Shown here piece by piece: positions 43,948 through 53,215 of a DNA stretch of 64,000 bases. The stretch is taken from contig CAVUYE010000002.1 in assembly GCA_963745665.1 (NCBI GenBank), positions 682,001 to 746,000 of the forward strand, written 5' to 3'. This DNA comes from Bog-473 sp963745665. GTDB lineage: Bacteria; Actinomycetota; Acidimicrobiia; Acidimicrobiales; RAAP-2. The notes beneath the pieces are model-generated. The model had not been told where the DNA came from and searched no databases. It saw only the letters and a list, made by a program, of their open reading frames with translations. Position numbers and translations under genes: made by a program. Each line of letters begins with the position of its first letter. The stretch's first letter is position 1.

Positions 43948-44842
43948 GTGCTCGACTACCACCTCCACCTCTGGCCCCACTCGGAGCACGAGACGCCGCT
44001 CCGGCTCGAACAGCTGGCCGAGTACTGCGCCCGGGCCCAGGCGGCGGGGTGACCGAGCTGGCCGTGACCGAGCACCTCTTCCGCTTCCGCCAGGCCGAGG
44101 CGCTGCTCGGGGGCTTCTGGGACGACGAAGCGGGTGCCGCCCGTGCTGGCCGAGTCCATGGCCGAGTACTGGAAGTTCCACGCTACGGCGGACCTCGACG
44201 CCTACGTCGAATGCGCCCTGGCGGCCAAGGAGGCGGGGCTCCCGGTCGTCATCGGGCTGGAGGTCGACTACTACGAGGGCCGTATGGACGACGTCGCCGA
44301 CCTCCTGGCCGGTTACCCCTTCGACGTGCTGCTCGGCTCGGTGCACTGGGTGGGCGGCTGGCGCTTCGACGACCTCGACGATCCCGTCTCCATGGCCGAG
44401 TGGTCGGTGCGGCAGGTCGACGCCTGCTGGGAGGCCTACACCGAGGCGCTGGAGGAGCTGGCCGCGTCCGGCGCCTGCGACGTGCTGGCCCATCCGGACC
44501 TGATCAAGGTGGCGGGCCATGTGCCCGACGCGCCGTCCGAGTGGTGGGACCGCATCGCCGAGGCCGCTGTCGCCTCGGGCATGGCGGCGGAGGTCAGCTC
44601 GGCCGGCTGGCGCAAGCCGGTGGACGAGCAGTACCCGGCCCTGGGCCTGCTCGAGCGCTTCGTGGCACGGCGGCGTGCCGCTGACCACGGCCTCGGACGC
44701 CCACCGGCTCGAGCACGTGGCCGACCGGGCCGACGACCTGCGCGCGTTGCTGGGCGCCGTGGGAGCCGGCGGGTTGCAGGGATACCGGGGCCGGCAGGCC
44801 TACGCCGTCCCCGTCGTCGCGCGCGCCGGGGAAGTCAGCTGA
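43948..44842 (+). CDS. PHP-domain histidinol-phosphatase-like protein, three frameshifts
   Basis: Metal-dependent phosphatase of the HisK/PHP type. GTG 43948 opens LDYHLHLWPHSEHETPLRLEQ with the metal-binding HLH; frame changes near 44049 and 44120 link to VTELAVTEHLFRF and PVLAESMAEYWKF; GLEVDYYEG, LLGSVHWVGGW, CDVLAHPDLIK and VSSAGWRKP are PHP motifs. A change near 44680 leads to GVPLTTASDAHRLEHV with the last metal ligands. Stop TGA 44840-44842 overlaps the kinase ATG (TGATG). Whether it serves histidine synthesis or DNA/RNA metabolism is open. Confidence 0.85.
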
Positions 44843-46440
44843 TGCCGACACCGGCCGAACTGGCCCTCAGCCACACGGACCTCAAGCCCGAGGAGCTCGA
44901 GCACCTGCAGCGGTTGCTCGGGAGCTGGAGCGTCCTGGCCGACCTCTCCTTCTCCGACCTTCTCCTGCTGGTGCCGGTGCACGCCACGCCGATCGCCACC
45001 GCCGCTGTCGGCGGCGCCGATGGCGCGTACCCGACGCGACGAGGATCCCGAGCTGGTGGTGCTCGGCCAGATGCGACCGAACAACCGGCCCACCCTGGTC
45101 GACCAGGACCTGGTGGGCCAGACCGTGAACGAGTCGCAATGGACGCTGGTGGCCCAGTGCCTCCATTCGGGCGAGATCGTGCGGGGCAGCATCCACCACC
45201 CCGATCCTCGGCGAGCAGGTGCCGGTGGAGAACATCCCGGTGCGCTTCGACGGTCGCATCATCGGGGCGCTGCTCCGCGTCTCGCTGGCGCCGCTCAAGG
45301 GGCCGACCAGCATGTACGAGCGGACGTACCTCGACGTGTTCGAGCGCCTGGCCGACATGGTGGCGCAGTCGGCCTTCCCCTTCCCCGACGAGGACGTCGG
45401 CACGGAGGAGTCGCCCCGGGTGGGCGACGGCGTCGTCGTGGTGGACGCCGACGGACGGGTGGAGTTCGCGTCGCCCAACGCCATGAACGCCTTCCACCGC
45501 ATGGGCATCTACACCCAGCCCGAGGGGCGCCGCTTCGGGGACCTCGACGTCGAGGAGTCCGCCGTCGAGTGGGCGCTGGCCACCGGCCGGCCGGTCGTCG
45601 AGGAGGTCGAGCGCCGCCCCGACGTCATCGTGCTCGTCCACTGCATCCCGCTGCTCTCCCACGGGGTGGTGACCGGGGCGATGATCCTGCTGCGCGACGT
45701 CACCGACGTCCGCCGCCTCGACCGCTTGCTGCTGTCCAAGGACGCCGCCATCCGCGAGGTGCACCACCGGGTCAAGAACAACCTGCAGACGATTTCGTCG
45801 CTGCTGAGCCTGCAGGCGCGCCGGGTCGGTGACCGGGCGGCCCGGGTGGCGCTGCACGAGGCCGAGCGCCGGGTGCGCTCCATCGCGCTGGTGCACGAGA
45901 TCCTGTCGCGGGACCCGAGCGACCAGGTGCCCTTCGCCGAGATCGTCAGCTCACTGGTGCAGATGGCCGAGGACTCGGTGGTCTCGTCCCAGCCGATCGT
46001 GATCTCGGTGCACGGGGACCTCGGCGAGGTGGCCGCCGACGTCGCCACGCCGCTCGCCGTGACGGTGGCCGAGCTGTTGCAGAACGCGGTCGAGCACGCC
46101 TTCGATCCCGAGAACGCCGGCGGCCACGACGGGGCGGTCGGGTTGGAGGGTGCCGGGGGAGGGGCGGGCTACGCGCCGGTGGGCCACGTCGACCTCACGC
46201 TGTCCAACGAGGAGACGTGCGCTGCACGTCGAGGTGCGAGACGACGGGCTCGGATTGCCCGAAGGGTTCGACATCGAGCGGACGTCGAGCCTCGGGCTGT
46301 CGATTGTGCGCGACCTCGTCGTCAGTCAGCTGGAGGGGACGATCTCCATGGAGTCGGTGCCGGCGGCCGACGGGGGCGGGACCCGCGTCGCCATCTCGGT
46401 GCCGGTGCGCGCGCCCGGTGAGCCGCGCTGTCGACGGGTG
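44842..46440 (+). CDS. pdtaS: PdtaS-type sensor histidine kinase, three frameshifts
   Basis: Cytosolic histidine kinase of the HisKA_2 class that phosphorylates the RNA-binding antiterminator PdtaR. Layout: N-terminal GAF-like domain (LLGSWSVLADLSFSDLLLLVPV; LVVLGQMRPNNRPTLVDQDLVG), a PAS domain (VVVVDADGRVEFASPNAMNAFHRMG), phospho-acceptor region REVHHRVKNNLQTISSLLSLQ, then HATPase_c (VAELLQNAVEHAF; EVRDDGLGLPEGFD; SSLGLSIVRDLV). The frame moves by one base at about 45018, 45212 and 46216. No clean stop is found in the final frame, so the 3' end is approximate. Convergent with whiB1, as in mycobacteria. Confidence 0.88.
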
Positions 46441-46444
46441 CCGC

Positions 46445-46744
46445 TCAGATGGCGACGCGTTGCGAGCGGCGGGCGGCCAGCCAGGCCTTGCGCAGCTTGC
46501 GGCGCTCCTCCTCGGAGGTGCCGCCCCAGACGCCGGACTCCTGGTTGGTGGCCAGCGCGAAGTCGAGGCAGGGCTCGAGCGCGTCGCAGGCGTGGCAGAC
46601 CCGCTTGGCCGCGTCGATCTGGTCGACGGCGGGGCCGGTCGTGCCAACGGGGAAGAAGAGGTCCGGTTCGGTGTTGCGGCAGGCGGCGGAGCGCCGCCAG
46701 TCGTCCGCGTCCCAGTCGACGGTCCGGTTCCACATGAGAGCCAT
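46445..46744 (-). CDS. whiB1: WhiB1-type Fe-S transcription factor
   Basis: 99 residues. [4Fe-4S] ligands Cys22, Cys50, Cys53 and Cys59; ACRNTEPDLFFPVG, CHACDALEPCLDFAL, then the GVWGG turn and the basic tail RRKLRKAWLAARRSQ for DNA binding. Close to mycobacterial WhiB1 in all motifs, and convergent with pdtaS as Rv3219/Rv3220c are. WhiB1 binds the primary sigma factor and senses nitric oxide. ATG 46744 has GGAGG 12 nt upstream on the minus strand. A perfect CRP-type site lies just upstream. Confidence 0.95.
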   Translation of the reverse strand: MALMWNRTVDWDADDWRRSAACRNTEPDLFFPVGTTGPAVDQIDAAKRVCHACDALEPCLDFALATNQESGVWGGTSEEERRKLRKAWLAARRSQRVAI

Positions 46745-46766
46745 CGGAATGTGCCTCCACCTGCAT

Positions 46767-46782
46767 TGTGATCCTTTTCACA
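46767..46782. promoter_or_regulatory. CRP/GlxR-type site upstream of whiB1
   Basis: TGTGA-TCCTTT-TCACA is a perfect match to the CRP consensus. Its centre is about 30 bp before the whiB1 ATG. The M. tuberculosis whiB1 promoter is also controlled by the cAMP receptor protein. Confidence 0.75.
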
Positions 46783-46928
46783 TGATCGGGCCCAGATGGT
46801 GCCCGTCCGTGAAAAGCGGGTTAACGGCCAAGAGGGTAATGGCCTGCCGGTGACCAGGCAAGGAGTTTTTGGTGAAAGTTTCGGCCCCCGTCGTGGTGGA
46901 ATCGTGACCGGGACATGACGGGAGCCCG

Positions 46929-47723
46929 GTGACCGCGGTCTTTGCACATAGGGGTTGCACGGAAGGCTTCACCGAGAACACCATCGAGGCCTTCGCCGAG
47001 GCCCGGCGCCTGGGGGCCGACGGCGTCGAGCTCGACGTGCGCCTCACGGCTGACGGGGCGCTGGCCGTCCACCACGATGCCGAGATCCCGGGTGTGGGCG
47101 TGCTGGCGGAGTTGGGGGTGGCGGACCTGCCGGCCCACGTTCCCCTGCTGGCCGACGTGTTGGCGGTCTGCGAGGGCATGGTGGTCAACGTCGAGATCAA
47201 GAACGCGCCCCAGGACCCGGGATGGGACCCGTCCGAGGCGGTGGCAGCGCTGACGGCTGCGGCTATTGAGGAGGCCGGCTGGACGACGCGGGTGATCGTC
47301 TCGTCCTTCCAGACGGCCACATTGCGCGCCGTGCAGGTGGCGGACGGACGCCTGCCGCTCGGTGCGCTCTGGGGCTTCGGCACCGAGGCCGAGCCGGCCC
47401 TGGCGGCGGCGGCGGACGCCGGGTTCGGCGCCGTCCACCCGTTCGTGGTGTCCGTGGACCCCGGGCTGGTCGAACGGGCCCACGCAATGGGACTTGCGGT
47501 CAACGTCTGGACCGTCAACGCGCCCGAAGACCTGCGGGCCATGGTCGCCTTCGGGGTGGACAACGTGATCACGGACCGGCTCGGGGCCGCTTGGCGGCGG
47601 CAGCAGGGGGCGCCGGCTGACGGACCCCGGCGGCGGTCCCGCCACGGTGGAGGGCCGAATCGGGCTCGTCACCGGGTCGAATGGCGGGGAACGGCCCTGG
47701 TCCACAAAGATGGACCGCCATGA
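46929..47723 (+). CDS. Glycerophosphodiester phosphodiesterase
   Basis: 264-residue GDPD-fold protein. FAHRGCTEGFTENTIEAF gives His7, Arg8 and the NT(I)xAF block; DGVELDVRLTADG gives the metal-binding Glu34/Asp36, and VHHDAEIPG His49. VNVEIKNA and NVWTVNAPEDLRAM follow the barrel strands. Releases glycerol-3-phosphate from deacylated phospholipids; no signal peptide, so cytosolic. The C-terminal 35 residues are low-complexity, arginine-rich. Stop overlaps the etfB ATG (ATGA). Confidence 0.92.
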   Translation: MTAVFAHRGCTEGFTENTIEAFAEARRLGADGVELDVRLTADGALAVHHDAEIPGVGVLAELGVADLPAHVPLLADVLAVCEGMVVNVEIKNAPQDPGWDPSEAVAALTAAAIEEAGWTTRVIVSSFQTATLRAVQVADGRLPLGALWGFGTEAEPALAAAADAGFGAVHPFVVSVDPGLVERAHAMGLAVNVWTVNAPEDLRAMVAFGVDNVITDRLGAAWRRQQGAPADGPRRRSRHGGGPNRARHRVEWRGTALVHKDGPP

Positions 47724-48496
47724 ACGTCGTCGTCTGCGTCAAACAGATCCCCGATCCGGCCGCCCCCTCCGCGCTGAATCCGGGCACCAACACCCTCGAC
47801 CGGTCGGGCAAGCTCATCATGGACGACTCGGACAACTACGGGGTCGAGATGGCCCTCCAGCTGGCCTCGGGCGACGGCGACGAGGTCATCCTCGTCTCCA
47901 TGGCGCCCGGCGGGGAGACCTCGGGGCTGCGCACCGGCCTGGCCATGGGTGCGGCCCGGGCCATCCTCATCAGTGACGATGCGCTGGCCGGCAGCGACGC
48001 GTTGGGCACGGCCCGGGTCCTGGCGGCCGCCATCGCGCGGGCCAACCCCGACCTGGTCGTGATGGCGACCGAGTCGACCGACGGCTACACGGGCACGCTG
48101 CCCGTCCAGGTGGCCGAGCTCATGGGCCTGCCCTCGGTCACGTTCGCCAAGGCCATCGCCGTCGACGGCAACTCGGTCAAGGTCGAGCGCCAGACGGAGG
48201 CCGGCTACGACGAGGTGCTGTGCCCCATGCCGGCCGTCGTCACGGTGACGGCCGGTGTGGTCGAGCCCCGCTATCCGTCCTTCAAGGGGATCATGGCGGC
48301 CAAGTCGAAGCCGGTGGACAACCTGACAGTGGCCGACCTCGGGATCGACCCCTCGCTGGTCGGCGCGGCCGGAGCCGGGCAGGAGATCACCGACGTGTCC
48401 GAGGCCGAATCGCGTGGGGCGGGAGAGATCGTGGTGGACGAGGGCGACGGCGCGCAGCGCATCGTGGCCTTCCTCGAGCAGTTGAAGGTGGTCTGA
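47720..48496 (+). CDS. etfB: Electron transfer flavoprotein beta subunit
   Basis: 258 residues: VVCVKQIPDP start, GVEMALQLASGDGDEVILVSMAP, VVMATESTDGYTGTLPVQVAELMGLPS (ETF beta signature) and VTAGVVEPRYPSFKGIMAAKSKP. Binds AMP and, with EtfA, carries electrons from acyl-CoA dehydrogenases to the membrane quinone pool. ATGA-coupled to the glycerophosphodiesterase gene; etfA starts 1 bp after its stop. Confidence 0.95.
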   Translation: MNVVVCVKQIPDPAAPSALNPGTNTLDRSGKLIMDDSDNYGVEMALQLASGDGDEVILVSMAPGGETSGLRTGLAMGAARAILISDDALAGSDALGTARVLAAAIARANPDLVVMATESTDGYTGTLPVQVAELMGLPSVTFAKAIAVDGNSVKVERQTEAGYDEVLCPMPAVVTVTAGVVEPRYPSFKGIMAAKSKPVDNLTVADLGIDPSLVGAAGAGQEITDVSEAESRGAGEIVVDEGDGAQRIVAFLEQLKVV

Positions 48497-48497
48497 G

Positions 48498-49469
48498 ATG
48501 CCGATCGGCAAGATATGGGTGCTCGCAGAGATGGGCGACGGCGGGCCGACGCCTGTCACGCTCGAGCTGCTGACCGAGGCCCGAGCGGTCGCCTCGACCG
48601 TCGAGGCCGTCGCCTGGGGTGCCGACGCGGCATCGCTGGCCGGTGCGCTGGGTGAGTTCGGCGCCACGACGCTCTACGACGTGGGCGACCTGGGCGGCAC
48701 GCTGCCCGGCGTGCCGGTGGCCGCCGCGCTGGCCGCGCTGATAGAGGGCGGCAACGCCCCCGATGCCATCCTGATCGCCGCCACCTACGACGGACGTGAC
48801 GTGGCGGGCCGCCTGTCGGCCAAGCTCGGCCGGCCCGTCCTGACCAACGTGACCGGCCTGGTCGAGAGCGACGGCGGGCTCTCGAGCCAGCATCCCGTCT
48901 TCGGTGGGTCCCACACCGTCACGGCGCACTTCACCGGCGCGGGTCCGGCCATCTTCGTGATCCGGGCCAAGTCGTTCGCGGCCGAGCCCTCGGGTGGCGC
49001 TGCCGCGGCGGTCGTGGCGGCCCCCGTGCCCGACGTCGCCGCCACCAACACGGCGAAGATCGTGGAGCGCCACGTCGAGGAGCGCAGCGGTCCCAAGCTC
49101 GACGAGGCGGCCGTCGTCGTCTCCGGCGGACGCGGGCTCGGCGATGCGGCGAACTACCCGCTGATTGAGGAGCTGGCCAAGCTGCTCCATGGCGCCGCCG
49201 GGGCCAGCCGGGCCATCGTCGACGCCGGCTGGGTGCCCTATTCGCACCAGGTTGGCCAGACCGGGAAGACCGTGAAGCCGACCGTCTACATCGCGTGCGG
49301 GATCTCGGGGGCCACCCAGCATCTGGTCGGGATGAAGGGCTCCAAGAACATCATCGCCGTCAACAAGGACCGGGAGGCGCCGATCTTCTCGGTGGCCGAT
49401 CTCGGCATTGTGGGCGACGTGCACAAGGTGCTGCCCGCGCTGATCGATGCCCTGAAGGCCAAGGGCTGA
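48498..49469 (+). CDS. etfA: Electron transfer flavoprotein alpha subunit
   Basis: 323 residues. N-terminal IWVLAEMGDGGPTPVTLELLTEA, then the FAD domain with VVVSGGRGLGDAANYPLIEELA, AIVDAGWVPYSHQVGQTGKTVKPTVYIACGISGATQHLVGM and NKDREAPIFSVADLGIVGD, the ETF alpha signature. Partner of EtfB; served by the acyl-CoA dehydrogenase at 10.6 kb and others elsewhere. Confidence 0.95.
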   Translation: MPIGKIWVLAEMGDGGPTPVTLELLTEARAVASTVEAVAWGADAASLAGALGEFGATTLYDVGDLGGTLPGVPVAAALAALIEGGNAPDAILIAATYDGRDVAGRLSAKLGRPVLTNVTGLVESDGGLSSQHPVFGGSHTVTAHFTGAGPAIFVIRAKSFAAEPSGGAAAAVVAAPVPDVAATNTAKIVERHVEERSGPKLDEAAVVVSGGRGLGDAANYPLIEELAKLLHGAAGASRAIVDAGWVPYSHQVGQTGKTVKPTVYIACGISGATQHLVGMKGSKNIIAVNKDREAPIFSVADLGIVGDVHKVLPALIDALKAKG

Positions 49470-49481
49470 TCCTGCGGCGCC

Positions 49482-49498
49482 CGGGGTCCCGGACCCCG
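49482..49498. terminator. GC-rich hairpin after etfA
   Basis: CGGGGTCC-C-GGACCCCG, an 8-bp perfect inverted repeat with a one-base centre, 13 bp after the etfA stop. There is no T-tract, as usual for actinobacterial terminator-like hairpins. Confidence 0.5.
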
Positions 49499-49659
49499 AG
49501 GTGTGCCACCGGGGACGGCCCCGACCGGGGGTCCAGGCGGGGTCGAGAGCGAAAGAGACCGGCCCCGCGAGGTCGATTCGGGGGCCGTCGCGCCCGCAGC
49601 GTGCCCGTGGCGTGCGGGTGACCAGCAGTACATTCGGCGCAACGCGCTGATCGCTCCCC

Positions 49660-51087
49660 ATGCTCTTTCCCACCATCGACTTCGCAATCTTCTTTGCCAT
49701 CGCCTTCACGGTGAATTGGCTGCTCAACCCGTACTCGGGTTGGTGGAAGCTGTCCATGATCGCCCTGAGCTACGTGTTCTACGGCTGGGTGGGCTGGAGC
49801 TACTGCCTGCTCCTGCTGGCGACGACGGCGGTTGCCTTCACCGGTGGGGCGTGGGTCAACGCCATGCGCGACGAGCGCGCCAGGCGCATCGCCATGGGTG
49901 TCTCGGTGGGTGCGCTGCTCGCCTTCCTCGGTTGGTTCAAGTACTACGGCTTCGTCTCGGTGAATGCCGACAACCTCACCCACGCGGTGGGGTTGGGCCG
50001 GGCCGTCCCCCTCCTGCAGGTCGGGTTGCCCATCGCCATTTCGTTCTTCACCTTCATGGCCATCAGCTACGTGATCGACATCTACCGGCGCGAGCTGGAG
50101 CCGGCCAAGCCGCTGGACTTCGCGGTGTACATCTCGTTCTTCCCGCATCTCCTGGCGGGCCCGATCGTCCGCGGCACCGAACTGTTGCCCCAGATCCGCC
50201 GGCGTCGCGACCCGAACTCGGTGGACTATTCGCGCGCCTTCTGGCTCATCCTTGCCGGCTTGTTCAAGAAGGTGGTTATCTCCTCCTACGTGTCGAGCGC
50301 GATCGTCACGCCGGTCTTCACCTCGCCCACCCAGCACTCGGCGCCCGAGGCGATCTTCGCCGCCTGGGGCTACGCGGTGCAGATCTACTGCGACTTCAGC
50401 GGCTACACCGACATCGCCATCGGCCTCGCCATGCTGCTCGGGTTCCGGTTCCCGCAGAACTTCGACGCGCCCTACACCGCGCGCAACCTGCAGGATTTCT
50501 GGCGGCGTTGGCACATGACGTTGTCCCGCTGGCTGCGGGACTACCTCTACATCCCGCTGGGCGGAAGTGCCAACGGCCAGGCGCAGACCGTGCGCAACAT
50601 CATGATCACCATGGTGCTGGGCGGCTTGTGGCACGGGGCGGCGTGGACCTTCGTCATCTGGGGGGCCATGCAGGGGATCGGCCAGTCGTTCGGGCACCTG
50701 CGCCGGACCAGCCGGGAGCGGCGCGGGCTCCCGGGCGTGGCCGACGGGCCCGTGCGGGTGTGGGTCCAGCGCTTCCTGACCTTCCAGTACGTCTGCCTGG
50801 GTTGGATCTTCTTCAATGCCAGTGGGACCTCGCAGGCCTTCGCCGTCATCGGCCGTCTCTTCAGCGGCTGGGGTGAGGCCTCGCCGTTGATCACCCCTCT
50901 GCTCGTCGTGACCGTGTTCGCCACCATTGCGTCGCAATTCGTGCCCACCCTGAGCGTGGACAGGCTGCAGGCGACGTTCTCCCGTCAGAAGGCCGTCGTG
51001 CAGGTCGGCCTGCTCGGCTTCGCCCTGCTCGGCATCACCACCTTCGGGCCCGTCGGCGTCGCGCCCTTTATCTACTACCGGTTCTGA
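49660..51087 (+). CDS. MBOAT-family membrane O-acyltransferase (AlgI-like)
   Basis: 475 residues with about ten to twelve helices. Conserved SFFTFMAISYVIDIYRRE, FPHLLAGPIVRGTELLPQ, YCDFSGYTDIAIGLAMLLGFRFP and the catalytic-His block MVLGGLWHGAAWTFVIWG. Transfers acyl groups across the membrane to extracellular polysaccharide or cell wall. TGATG overlap with a DUF459 SGNH-hydrolase gene, the common two-gene layout of AlgI/AlgJ-X or DltB/PatA-like systems. The 190-bp upstream gap holds the etfA terminator and no gene. Confidence 0.93.
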   Translation: MLFPTIDFAIFFAIAFTVNWLLNPYSGWWKLSMIALSYVFYGWVGWSYCLLLLATTAVAFTGGAWVNAMRDERARRIAMGVSVGALLAFLGWFKYYGFVSVNADNLTHAVGLGRAVPLLQVGLPIAISFFTFMAISYVIDIYRRELEPAKPLDFAVYISFFPHLLAGPIVRGTELLPQIRRRRDPNSVDYSRAFWLILAGLFKKVVISSYVSSAIVTPVFTSPTQHSAPEAIFAAWGYAVQIYCDFSGYTDIAIGLAMLLGFRFPQNFDAPYTARNLQDFWRRWHMTLSRWLRDYLYIPLGGSANGQAQTVRNIMITMVLGGLWHGAAWTFVIWGAMQGIGQSFGHLRRTSRERRGLPGVADGPVRVWVQRFLTFQYVCLGWIFFNASGTSQAFAVIGRLFSGWGEASPLITPLLVVTVFATIASQFVPTLSVDRLQATFSRQKAVVQVGLLGFALLGITTFGPVGVAPFIYYRF

Positions 51088-52166
51088 TGTCCGACGCCCG
51101 CACACCGCCGCACCACGTGGACTGGGAGTCCCCCTCGGAGTTCCAGTCGCACGCGCATGCCGAGTTGTCCGCAGCACCCGACGGCCGGGAGCGGGCGCCG
51201 TGGCGACGCGTCCTGGCCCTCGGCGTCGCTGCCTTCGCACTCTGGTTCCTGCTCTACGCACCCACCCTGCAGCACAACGCCCAGGTGTCCCCGGTCGGGA
51301 CACGGCGCACGGTGAGCCTCGACGTGACCGGCCCCGTCGCCGCCCTCAGCCGCGCCCTGCAGCTCTCGCACTTCGTCTCCATCACGGGCCGGGGCAGCGG
51401 CTTGACGGGCGGGGCGGCCGGTCTCTCGGTATCGGGACCCCGCCCGAGCCCGCCGCCGCCGAAGCGAGCCAAGAAGGTTGGCACTGCGCCGACGACGACG
51501 ACGGTGCCGCCCAACCCGAAGGATCCCACCGCGGCGAACCCGCTACGCGTCCTGATCGTCGGCGACTCCATCGGCATCGACCTGGGTGACGCGCTCCAGC
51601 CCAATCTGGCCAATACGGGCCTGGTCAGCGCCGCGCTCGACGGCCAGGTGAGCACCGGGTTGACGAGGCCGGACTACTTCAACTGGCCGGCGGAGCTCAG
51701 CGCCGACCTGAAGGCGCAGGATCCCCAGGTGGTGGTCATCATGATCGGCGCCAACGACGCCCAGGACTTCCTCGGGCCGCCCGACGTGCCCTATACGTCG
51801 CCCCAGTGGAACACGCTCTACGCCCAGCGGGTGGCGCAGTTCATGCAGATCGCCGGGAGCGGCGGGGCCACCGTCCTCTGGGTCGGCATGCCGCCGATGC
51901 AGAACCCGGGCCTGAACGCGCAGATGTCCGACGTCAACGCCGTGGTCCAACAGCAGGCGGTGAAGGCACGTCCACCCGTGACGTACCTCAGCACGGACCA
52001 CACGCTGGCCACGCCGCAGGGGGGCTACACGGCCTTCATCACCAACGGTGCCGGACAGGTCGTCAACGTGCGCACGCCCGACGGCATCCACCTGACGCCG
52101 GGTGGCGGCCAGGTGCTGTCGCAGCAGGTGATCGCCGAGCTGCAGGCGCTCGGCTACCACATCTGA
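51087..52166 (+). CDS. DUF459 SGNH-hydrolase-like extracellular acyltransferase partner
   Basis: 359 residues. A cytosolic start, one signal-anchor helix (about 48-60: VLALGVAAFALWFLLYAP), a Pro-rich linker (PRPSPPPPKRAKK), then the SGNH domain: VGDSIGIDLG with the nucleophile Ser, MIGANDAQDF for the Gly/Asn blocks, and DGIHLTPGGG with catalytic Asp and His. Acts outside the cell on the acyl group delivered by the MBOAT protein. Coupled by TGATG. Confidence 0.9.
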   Translation: MSDARTPPHHVDWESPSEFQSHAHAELSAAPDGRERAPWRRVLALGVAAFALWFLLYAPTLQHNAQVSPVGTRRTVSLDVTGPVAALSRALQLSHFVSITGRGSGLTGGAAGLSVSGPRPSPPPPKRAKKVGTAPTTTTVPPNPKDPTAANPLRVLIVGDSIGIDLGDALQPNLANTGLVSAALDGQVSTGLTRPDYFNWPAELSADLKAQDPQVVVIMIGANDAQDFLGPPDVPYTSPQWNTLYAQRVAQFMQIAGSGGATVLWVGMPPMQNPGLNAQMSDVNAVVQQQAVKARPPVTYLSTDHTLATPQGGYTAFITNGAGQVVNVRTPDGIHLTPGGGQVLSQQVIAELQALGYHI

Positions 52167-52189
52167 CCCGGATCTCCGGATGCGGCGGG

Positions 52190-53155
52190 TCAGGCCGGCC
52201 GGCAGTGCGGGGGAGGCGACCCCTCGAGGGCAACATCTGAGGATGGCGGATCGGGCAGCCCGGGTACCGACGGTACCGACGCCAGACCAGCCCGGCGTGG
52301 CCGCACGTAGGCGAGCCAGACGGCGGCGGCCGCCACGATGACGGCGCCGAGCGTCCAGCCCAGCGCAGTGGTGCTGAGGCCCACGTACTTGAGCCCCGAG
52401 GCGAAGATCACGAAGGTGATCACCGGGCGGATGTAGCGGTCGGGCGCCCGTGAGGAGATGAGCGAGCCCACGAACACGGCGGGCACGCTGCCCAGCACGA
52501 TGGAGGTGGTGACCGAGAACTCGACGTGGCCGAAGGCCAGCGCGCCGAGCGCGGCCGCCAGGGTCAGCGGCACGGCCTGGGTGAGATCCGTGCCGACGAG
52601 CTGGTTGGCGCCCAGGACCGGATAGAGGAACAGCAGGAGCACGATCATCAACGATCCCGAGCCGACCGAGGTCATCCCGACGACGAGACCACCGAGGAGC
52701 CCGATGGCGACGGTTGGGAGCGGCCGCACCACCACGTGGCCGATCAGTCCCTGACGGCTGTGGCCGGCACGGCGGTCCAGCCCGTAGCGCAGCACCATGG
52801 CGAAGGCGCCGAGGAGGAGTGCGGCACCGAGCAGGGTCTGCACGTTGTTCTCGGCGCCGGTGGAGTTGCCCAGGAGGTGGAGGAGGTAGGCGCCGAGGAA
52901 CGCGGCGGGGACGGAGCCGAGGACCATCCATCCGACCAGCGCGTAGTTGACCGTCTTCTTGGTCATGTGCACGATGGCGCCCACGGGGCGCATCAACACG
53001 GCCGCCACCAGGTCGCTCGAAATAGCGGTCGACGGCTTGACGCCGAAGAGCAGGATCAGCATCGGCGTCATCAGCGCGCCGCCACCGGCACCGGTCATGC
53101 CGACGAGGAAGCCCACCACGGCGCTCCCGAGGACGATGTAGGGATCGATCGACAT
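52190..53155 (-). CDS. TauE/SafE family sulfite (or sulfonate) exporter
   Basis: 321 residues, about eight helices in two repeats. VLGSAVVGFLVGMTGAGGGALMTPML with the GxxGxGGG motif, AISSDLVAAVLM, then the second repeat GGLVVGMTSVGSGSLMIVLLLFLYP and LVGTDLTQAVPLT. ATG 53155 chosen over the ORF start 51 bp upstream because it opens directly on the first helix. The substrate could be sulfite, sulfonate or another anion. Upstream is an unusually AT-rich stretch. Confidence 0.9.
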   Translation of the reverse strand: MSIDPYIVLGSAVVGFLVGMTGAGGGALMTPMLILLFGVKPSTAISSDLVAAVLMRPVGAIVHMTKKTVNYALVGWMVLGSVPAAFLGAYLLHLLGNSTGAENNVQTLLGAALLLGAFAMVLRYGLDRRAGHSRQGLIGHVVVRPLPTVAIGLLGGLVVGMTSVGSGSLMIVLLLFLYPVLGANQLVGTDLTQAVPLTLAAALGALAFGHVEFSVTTSIVLGSVPAVFVGSLISSRAPDRYIRPVITFVIFASGLKYVGLSTTALGWTLGAVIVAAAAVWLAYVRPRRAGLASVPSVPGLPDPPSSDVALEGSPPPHCRPA

Positions 53156-53215
53156 GGCGGTTCCAGTGCGGTGGGCGAGGTGGCCCCGGAAATGCTCCGC
53201 AGCCATGGATCAAAG

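Noticed and set aside
44134..45486. Natural fusion of PHP phosphatase and sensor kinase
   Set aside because: The shared frame comes from frameshifts; the two genes have a proper TGATG junction at 44840-44844.
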